Shown: positions 1 to 5,700 of the stretch, piece by piece | Layout: each line of letters opens with the position of its first letter | Position numbering within the stretch: the stretch's first letter is position 1 | Source of the DNA: JBBSEZ01 sp038239195 | GTDB lineage: Bacteria; Planctomycetota; Planctomycetia; Gemmatales; Gemmataceae | Assembly (NCBI GenBank): GCA_038239195.1 | Contig: JBBSEZ010000501.1 | Span: forward strand, 1 to 6,942 | DNA: 6,942 nt | Reading direction: 5' to 3' | Program-made: the position numbers and the translations under genes | The notes under the pieces: model-generated | Databases searched by the model: none | What the model was told of the DNA's origin: nothing | What the model saw: the letters and a program-made list of their open reading frames with translations, nothing else

Positions 1-231
1 GCCGGGGTGGAGAAGGTGTTGTTGGAGGTGATCGCGGAGAAGACGGGCTACCCGACGGAGATGCTCGAACTGGACATGGCGCTGGACGCCGACCTCGGCA
101 TCGACTCCATCAAGCGCGTCGAGATCCTCTCGGCCTTGCAGGAGCGCCTGCCCGAGGCCCCGCCCGTCAAGCCCGAGCACCTCGGCACCCTCCACACGCT
201 CCGCCACATCGCCGCCTTCCTCGCCGGCCCC
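1..231 (+). other. Acyl carrier protein domain, last (or only) ACP
   Basis: The segment LGIDSIKRVEIL is the phosphopantetheine attachment motif of PUFA-synthase ACPs; the modified Ser is residue 34 (codon 106-108). The preceding EKTGYPTEMLELD is the usual helix I-II loop of this ACP class. The domain is followed by a linker and the KR without another ACP. PfaA proteins normally carry several tandem ACPs, so more copies are expected upstream of base 1, but none can be seen here. Confidence 0.93.
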
Positions 232-2664
232 GAAGGCGCGGCCGCGAGCGAGCCCGTGCGCGCCGAGCCCCCGCGAGCGCCCGTCCAGAGCAAGAACGGG
301 ACACACCTTCCGCCCGCCGCGGAACCGGCAGCGCCGAGCGCCATCCTCGAGCGCAGCGTTCTACGGGCCGTGCCGCTGACGGGGCCGCGCGAGCCGCGCC
401 GTGCGGCGCCGGGCACCGAGGTCTGGATCACCAACGACGACGTCGAACTGGCCCGGGCCCTGGAGAAGCGCCTGGGCGCGCTCGGCCTGGTGCCGCGCCT
501 GGCGAGGTGCGTCGCCCTGGCGTCTCTGCCGCTCCCCGCAACGCTTGGCGGGCTGGTGATCGTGGCCCCGCTCACTTGCGACGACGCCTTCCTGCGCGAC
601 GCCCTCTTCGGCGCCAAATGCGCCGGGCCCGCCCTGCGCCAGACGGGCAAGCGAGGGGCCCTCCTCGCCACCGTGTCGCGCCTCGACGGGGCCTTCGGCC
701 TCCACGGCCTCGACGCGCAGCGCGAGCCGACCGACGGCGGGCTGGCGGGCCTGGCCAAGACGGCGCGCCACGAATGGCCCGAGGTCCACTGCAAGGCCCT
801 CGATCTGTCGCCCGACTTCGCCGACGTTGATGCGGCCGCCGACGCTCTCGTCGAGGAACTGTTCCTGACCGGCCCGGCCGAGGTGGGGCTGTCGCCCTCC
901 GGCCGCGTCGCCCTCGAACGCGCCCCGCAGGCGGTGTCTGGGGGTGGGCGGCCCCCCCTCCAGCCCGGCGACGTCGTGGTGGTCTCGGGCGGGGCGCGCG
1001 GCGTGACCGCCGAGGTCGCGCTGGCGCTCGCCCGCGCCTATCAGCCCTCTCTCGTGCTCCTGGGTCGCAGCCCCGAGCCGCAGCCGGAGCCCGACTGGCT
1101 GGCACGCCTGGCGAGCGAGGCGGACGTCAAGCGCGAGCTGGGCGCGCGCCTCGGCGCTTCCGTCAAGGAGGTCGGCGAGCGCTACCGGCACGCGATGGCG
1201 GAGCGCGAGGTCCGGCAGAACATGGCGCGCATCGAGCAGGGCGGCGGCCGCGCCCTCTACCGCTCTGTAGACGTGCGCGACGCGGTCTCGGTGGCGAAGC
1301 TGTTCCAGGAGGTGCGGCAAAGCCTGGGCCCGATCCGCGGGATCGTCCACGGCGCCGGCGTGCTGGCCGACGCCCGCATCGAGGACAAGACGCCCGAGCA
1401 GTTCGAGCGCGTCTACCAGACCAAGGTCGCGGGCCTGCGCTCCCTCCTGAGCGCGGCCGGCACCGACCTGCGGGCGCTGTGCCTGTTCTCGTCCTCGACG
1501 GGCCGCTTCGGCCGGACGGGGCAGGTCGATTACGCCATCGCCAACGAGGTGCTGAACAAGATCGCGCGCCAACAAGCGCTCCTGCGGCCGGGCTGTCGCG
1601 TCGTGTCGTTCAACTGGGGCCCGTGGGAGGGCGGAATGGTCACGCCCGCGCTCCGCAAGGTCTTTGAAAGCGAGGGGGTCGGCCTGATCCCGCTCGAGGC
1701 CGGCGCCCGGCTTCTGGTCGAGGAACTGGCCTCGCCGGCGGCCGACGCGGAAGTGATCGTGCTGGCCCACTCGGCGGGCAAGCCGAGCGCCGCCGGCCTC
1801 CCGCCGGCGCTGCCGACCGCGTTCGAGCGAGTGCTTCAGGTGTCCGACTCGCCCGTGCTCGAAGCGCACGTCCTCGACGGCCGGCCGGTGATGCCGCTCG
1901 CCATCCTGCTCGAGTGGCTGGCCCACGCCGCCCTCGTCACCAACGCCGGGCTGGCGTTCCACGGCTGCGACGAACTGCGCGTCCTGCACGGCGTCGTCGT
2001 CGAGGGCCCGCTCACCGTGCGCGTCGGGGCTGGCAAATCGTCCCGGCGCGACGGGCTGTACGTGGTCCCCACCGAGGTGCGCAGTCAGCGCTCCGATGGC
2101 CGCGAGGTGCTGCACGCCCGCGCCGAGATCGTCCTGGCCAACGACCTGCCGCCCGCCCCGCCGCCCCGGGCCATCCCGGCCCTGCCCCCGTACCCGCGAA
2201 CGCCGGAGGAAGCGTACGAACAGGGATTGCTCTTCCACGGGCCCGCTTTGCAGGGCATCGAGCGCGTGGACGGTTGCGAAGAGAAGGGCATCGTCGGCGG
2301 CAGCCGCGCCGCCCCGCCGCCCGCCGACTGGTTGCGCCAGCCGTTGCGAAACCGTTGGATCACCGACCCTCTGGTCGTCGATGGCGCCTTCCAGTTGCTG
2401 ATCCTGTGGGCGCAGCAGACGCGCGGCGCCCCGTCGCTGCCGTCCTACGTGCGGCGCTATCGCCAGTGGCGCCGCGCCTTCCCCACAACCGGGGCCCGCA
2501 TCGTCGCCGAGGTGACGCGCGCCGGCGAGTCCCAGGCGGTCGCCGACGTCGATTTCGTGGACGAGGCAGGGGGGCTGATCGCCCGGATGGAGGGGTACGA
2601 GTCCACCCTCGACGCGAACCTGGCGCGGGCGTTCCGGCGCAACCAGATCGTGCCGGCGTCGTGA
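1..2664 (+). CDS. pfaA: PfaA-type PUFA/secondary-lipid synthase, C-terminal part (ACP-KR-DH), 5' truncated
   Basis: This is the end of a cytosolic iterative type I fatty acid/polyketide synthase. The frame is open through base 1, so the GTG at 7 is not a convincing start and the gene begins upstream; residues here are numbered from that GTG (885 to the TGA). Visible order: ACP (about 1-75, DSI motif at 33-35), Ala/Pro-rich linker (76-115), KR structural subdomain (about 120-310), catalytic KR (about 320-590) and C-terminal DH (about 603-872). This is the tail of the PfaA family (KS-MAT-ACPn-KR-DH). The ACP carries the chain, the KR reduces the beta-keto group and the DH removes water. The next gene, 115 bp on, supplies a KS-CLF pair, so the two probably act as one complex. 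Heterocyst-glycolipid-type synthases are related and an alternative, so the symbol names the domain class and not the product. Confidence 0.88.
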   Translation, partial: AGVEKVLLEVIAEKTGYPTEMLELDMALDADLGIDSIKRVEILSALQERLPEAPPVKPEHLGTLHTLRHIAAFLAGPEGAAASEPVRAEPPRAPVQSKNGTHLPPAAEPAAPSAILERSVLRAVPLTGPREPRRAAPGTEVWITNDDVELARALEKRLGALGLVPRLARCVALASLPLPATLGGLVIVAPLTCDDAFLRDALFGAKCAGPALRQTGKRGALLATVSRLDGAFGLHGLDAQREPTDGGLAGLAKTARHEWPEVHCKALDLSPDFADVDAAADALVEELFLTGPAEVGLSPSGRVALERAPQAVSGGGRPPLQPGDVVVVSGGARGVTAEVALALARAYQPSLVLLGRSPEPQPEPDWLARLASEADVKRELGARLGASVKEVGERYRHAMAEREVRQNMARIEQGGGRALYRSVDVRDAVSVAKLFQEVRQSLGPIRGIVHGAGVLADARIEDKTPEQFERVYQTKVAGLRSLLSAAGTDLRALCLFSSSTGRFGRTGQVDYAIANEVLNKIARQQALLRPGCRVVSFNWGPWEGGMVTPALRKVFESEGVGLIPLEAGARLLVEELASPAADAEVIVLAHSAGKPSAAGLPPALPTAFERVLQVSDSPVLEAHVLDGRPVMPLAILLEWLAHAALVTNAGLAFHGCDELRVLHGVVVEGPLTVRVGAGKSSRRDGLYVVPTEVRSQRSDGREVLHARAEIVLANDLPPAPPPRAIPALPPYPRTPEEAYEQGLLFHGPALQGIERVDGCEEKGIVGGSRAAPPPADWLRQPLRNRWITDPLVVDGAFQLLILWAQQTRGAPSLPSYVRRYRQWRRAFPTTGARIVAEVTRAGESQAVADVDFVDEAGGLIARMEGYESTLDANLARAFRRNQIVPAS
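364..1776 (+). other. Ketoreductase domain with structural subdomain
   Basis: A degenerate Rossmann half (residues about 120-310, including GGLAGLAKTARHEWPEV) precedes the catalytic half. The NADPH-binding glycine motif is SGGARGVTAEV at 327-337. Catalytic residues by family alignment are Lys473, Ser496, Tyr509 and Asn513, the last two in YAIAN. The loop GVLADARIEDKT (451-462) places Leu-Ala-Asp where B-type ketoreductases carry Leu-Asp-Asp, which suggests, without proving, a D-3-hydroxy product. An extended charged helix (about 361-412) between the second strand and the GGGRALY segment is an insertion I associate with PfaA-type KRs. All catalytic residues are present, so it should be active. 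Confidence 0.9.
1813..2622 (+). other. C-terminal polyketide-type dehydratase domain (double hotdog)
   Basis: The first hotdog carries HVLDGRPVMP (residues 621-630), which fits the HxxxGxxxxP catalytic-histidine motif; His621 is the codon at 1867-1869. The second hotdog carries LLFHGPALQGI (741-751), matching the YGPxFQ element, and DGAFQ (792-796), matching the D(A/S)xxQ motif with the catalytic Asp792 at 2380-2382. Both catalytic residues are kept, so this looks like a working dehydratase. It is the polyketide-type DH at the end of PfaA/OrfA proteins, distinct from the FabA-like pair found in PfaC. Confidence 0.85.
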
Positions 2665-2674
2665 TCCCGCCTCG

Positions 2675-2736
2675 GTAGGGAACGGCCTCCGTGCCGTTCC
2701 GTTGCGGCCCGGAACGCCACGGAGGCCGTTCCCTAC
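2675..2736. repeat. Near-perfect 27-bp inverted repeat (hairpin), possible REP/MITE-like element
   Basis: The left arm 2675-2701 and right arm 2710-2736 are reverse complements at 26 of 27 positions, with an 8-nt spacer TTGCGGCC at 2702-2709. The single mismatch pairs C2694 against C2717. The left arm also holds a smaller inverted repeat, GGAACGG (2679-2685) against CCGTTCC (2694-2700), and the right arm has a 6-bp version (GGAACG/CGTTCC), so one long hairpin or two short ones could form. It starts 10 bp after the upstream stop codon. No run of T follows directly (only TTTT at 2742-2745), so it is not a textbook intrinsic terminator. It may be a dispersed extragenic palindrome or an RNA-level attenuator or stability element between the two synthase genes. 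Confidence 0.85.
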
Positions 2737-2765
2737 AGGTGTTTTGCTCCCGCGCTTGTATCCTT

Positions 2766-2772
2766 GGGAGAG
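2766..2772 (+). promoter_or_regulatory. Probable ribosome binding site of the second synthase gene
   Basis: GGGAGAG resembles a Shine-Dalgarno core and sits about 7-9 nt before the ATG at 2780. It favours that ATG over the in-frame TTG codons further upstream (for example 2756), because the conserved ketosynthase N-terminus VAIVGLGGLFP begins only seven codons after the ATG. Confidence 0.55.
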
Positions 2773-2779
2773 CTCGAGC

Positions 2780-5700
2780 ATGTCGGCCACGCCGCGCGTC
2801 GCCATCGTCGGGCTGGGCGGCCTTTTCCCTGCCGCCCCCACCCCGGAGCGGCTCTGGGACAACATCCTGCGCGCCGTCGATGGCTCGCGCGAGGTGCCGC
2901 CCGGCCGCTGGCTGCTGCCGCCCGGCGAGGCGTACGAGCCCGCCATCGCCCGGGCCGATCGCGTCTACTCGCGCCGCGGCTACTTCCTCGATCCGTGGAT
3001 GGTCGATCTCGCCGGGCTCGACGTCCCCGCTGACTTGCTCGCCGAGCTCGACCCCCTCTTTCACCTGGCGCTCCACGCCGGCCGGCAGGCGTGGCGGTCG
3101 GCCGTCACCGAGAACCTGGATCGCCGAAGGGTAGGCGTGGTGCTCGGCAACATTGCCCTGCCGACGGACAAGGCCTCAGCGCTGGCCCGGCACTACCTGG
3201 GCCGGACGTTCGGGGAGAAGTTCGGTCTGAAGGGCGAGCCGGGCCGCGAGCCACACCCGCTCAACCGCTACGTCGCCGGCCTGCCGGGCGGAATGCTAGC
3301 CAAGGCGCTGGGCCTCGGCGGGGGCAGCTTCACGCTGGACGCGGCGTGCGCCTCATCGCTGTACGCCATCAAGCTGGCGGTCGATGAGTTGCTCGCCGGC
3401 CGGGCCGACGCCATGCTGGCGGGCGGCATGTCGCGGCCCGATTGCCTCTACACGCAGATGGGCTTCGCGCAGCTGCGGGCCCTGTCGGGGAGCGGCCGTT
3501 GCTCGCCCTTCGACGCCCGCGCCGACGGCCTGGTGGTCGGCGAGGGGGCCGGCATCTTCCTGCTCAAGCGCCTCGACGACGCCCTGCGCGACGGCGACCT
3601 CGTCCACGCGGTCATTGCCGGCATCGGCCTGTCCAACGACGTCGGCGGGGGCCTGCTGGCGCCCAACAGTGAGGGCCAGTTGCGGGCGATGCGCGCCGCC
3701 TATCGCGCCGCCGGGTGGTCGCCGCACGACGTCGATCTGATCGAGTGTCACGCCACCGGGACGCCGGTGGGCGACAGCGTCGAGCTGCAGAGCTTACAGG
3801 AACTGTGGGGCAGGGGAGGCCGGCCCGGGCGCTGCGTCATCGGTTCGGTCAAATCGACGGTCGGCCACCTGCTCACCGGCGCGGGCGCGGCGGCGCTCAC
3901 CAAGGCACTGTTCGCGCTGCAAACCGGCACGCTGCCGCCGACGGCCAACTTCGAGAAGGCCGCGCCCGGCATGGACGTGACGAGCTCGCCGTTCCGGGTA
4001 CTGCGCGAGCCGGAGCCGTGGGCGCGCCGCGCGGGGCCGCGCCGCGCGGCCGTCAGCGCGTTCGGGTTCGGCGGGATCAACGCGCATCTCTTGCTGGAGG
4101 AGTGGCGCGCCGCGTGCGGCTTGGCGTCTTCCCCAGCCCCGCCCGCTAAGCCGCAAGCGGCAAAGCGCCCGGTGCCCATCGCCGTCGTCGGGCTCGGCGC
4201 CTATTTCGGGCCCTGGTCGTCCCTGCAAGCCTTTGCAGCGCGCGTCCTGGGGCAGGGCGCCCCCGCCGAGCCGCGCCGGCCAACGCGCTGGTGGGGCGTG
4301 CCGGACAGCGCGTGGTTCCGGCAAGAAGGCACGACGCCCGTCCCCGGCTACTACCTCGATGGCCTCACGGTCGCCGCCGAGCGCTTCCGCATCCCGCCGC
4401 GCGAGATGGAGGAGATGCTGCCGCAACAGCTCCTCATGCTCTCCGTCATGGCAGGAGCGCTCGATGGCGTACACTTCCCCGAGGACCGCCGCGAGCGGAC
4501 CGGCACGTTCGTCGGCCTTGGCCTCGACCTCAACACGACCAACTTCACCTTCCGCTGGTCGGTCTACAAACAGGCGAAAGAATGGGCCGAGCGGCTGGGC
4601 GTCTCGCCCGCCGAGCTCCCCGCCTGGGACGAGGCACTGCGCGATGCGGCGGGACCGCCCCTGACGGCCAACCGCACGATGGGGGCGCTCGGCAGTATCG
4701 TCGCCAGTCGCATCGCCCGCGAACTGCACCTTGGCGGGCCCAGCTTCACCCTCTGTAGCGAGGAAAGCTCGGGCCTGCGCGCCCTCGAAGTCGCCGTGCG
4801 TGCCCTCCAGCAAGGCGAGCTCGACCAGGCCCTCGTCGGTGCCGTCGATCTCGCCGGCGACGTGCGCGCCGTCCTTGCCACGCATCGACAGAGGCCCTTC
4901 GCGCCGGATGGCCAGGCGCGGCCATTCGACGCCGCCTCCGAAGGGCCGGTGGTCGGCGAGGGGGCTGCGGCCGTCGTCCTGAAACGCCTCGACGATGCCC
5001 AGCGCGACGGCGACGTCATTTACGCGATCGTCCGCGGTGTCGGCGTGGCGACGGGCGGAGCGGCCGACGGGCTGATGCCGGCCGGCGCTGCGTACCGGCT
5101 CGCGCTCGAACGGGCCTACGCCGAGGCGGCCGTCGCCCCGGACAGCGTCGGCTACGTCGAGGCGCACGGCAGCGGCCACCCCGCCGAGGACGCGATGGAG
5201 TCCGCGGCCCTGGCCGAGTTCTTCGACGGGCGCCCCGACGCCCCGCTGGCACTGGGCAGCGCCAAGGGGGACGTCGGCCATGCCGGAGCCGCCTCGGGGC
5301 TGGCCGGGCTGGTGAAGGCGTGCCTCTGCCTCGACGAGCAGGTGCTGCCGGGGGTGCGTTCTCTTTCGCGCCCGCGCCCGGAGCTGTCGCCGTACCTGCT
5401 CCCGCGCGCCCCCTTACCCTGGCTGCGGGACCGCAGCGCCGGCCCGCGCCGCGCGGGCGTCAGCTCGTTCAGCGTCGATGGCAACTGCGTCCACGTCGTC
5501 CTCGAAGGATGGGAAGGAGCCCGCTCCCCGGTCGTGCGGCCCCTGGGCCCGAAGCCCGAGGAGCTGTTCGCGGTCGAAGGCGCCGATGCCCGCGCCCTCG
5601 ACGAGGGCCTGGGCCGGCTGCGAGCCCACCTCGCCACTGGCAGCGACCTCGAAGCGCTGGCGAGGTCGTGGCGGCGCCTGGCCCAATCGCCCACGGCGCC

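Noticed and set aside
7..9. GTG at 7 as the true start of the first gene
   Set aside because: The frame is open through base 1 (Ala-Gly before the GTG), there is no room to see a ribosome binding site, and an ACP is an internal domain in PfaA proteins, so the gene is truncated by the window.
2675..2745. The intergenic hairpin as a classical rho-independent terminator
   Set aside because: No U-tract follows the stem directly; AGGTG separates it from only four Ts, and the downstream gene looks co-directional and functionally coupled.
361..2946. Long minus-strand open frame (861 codons) antisense to the first synthase gene
   Set aside because: Very G+C-rich coding DNA leaves stop-poor antisense frames. 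The translation is low-complexity, rich in Arg, Gly, Ala and Asp, with no recognisable domain, while the + strand carries full ACP, KR and DH motifs.
4003..4061. GCGCGCCGCGCGG-type palindromic runs as a regulatory or recombination site
   Set aside because: They lie inside the KS frame encoding WARRAGPRRAAVSAF, a conserved stretch, and reflect Arg/Ala codons in G+C-rich DNA.
3794..5281. Minus-strand open frame (495 codons) opposite the KS and CLF
   Set aside because: It lies antisense to conserved KS/CLF catalytic motifs and has no family resemblance of its own; a compositional shadow.
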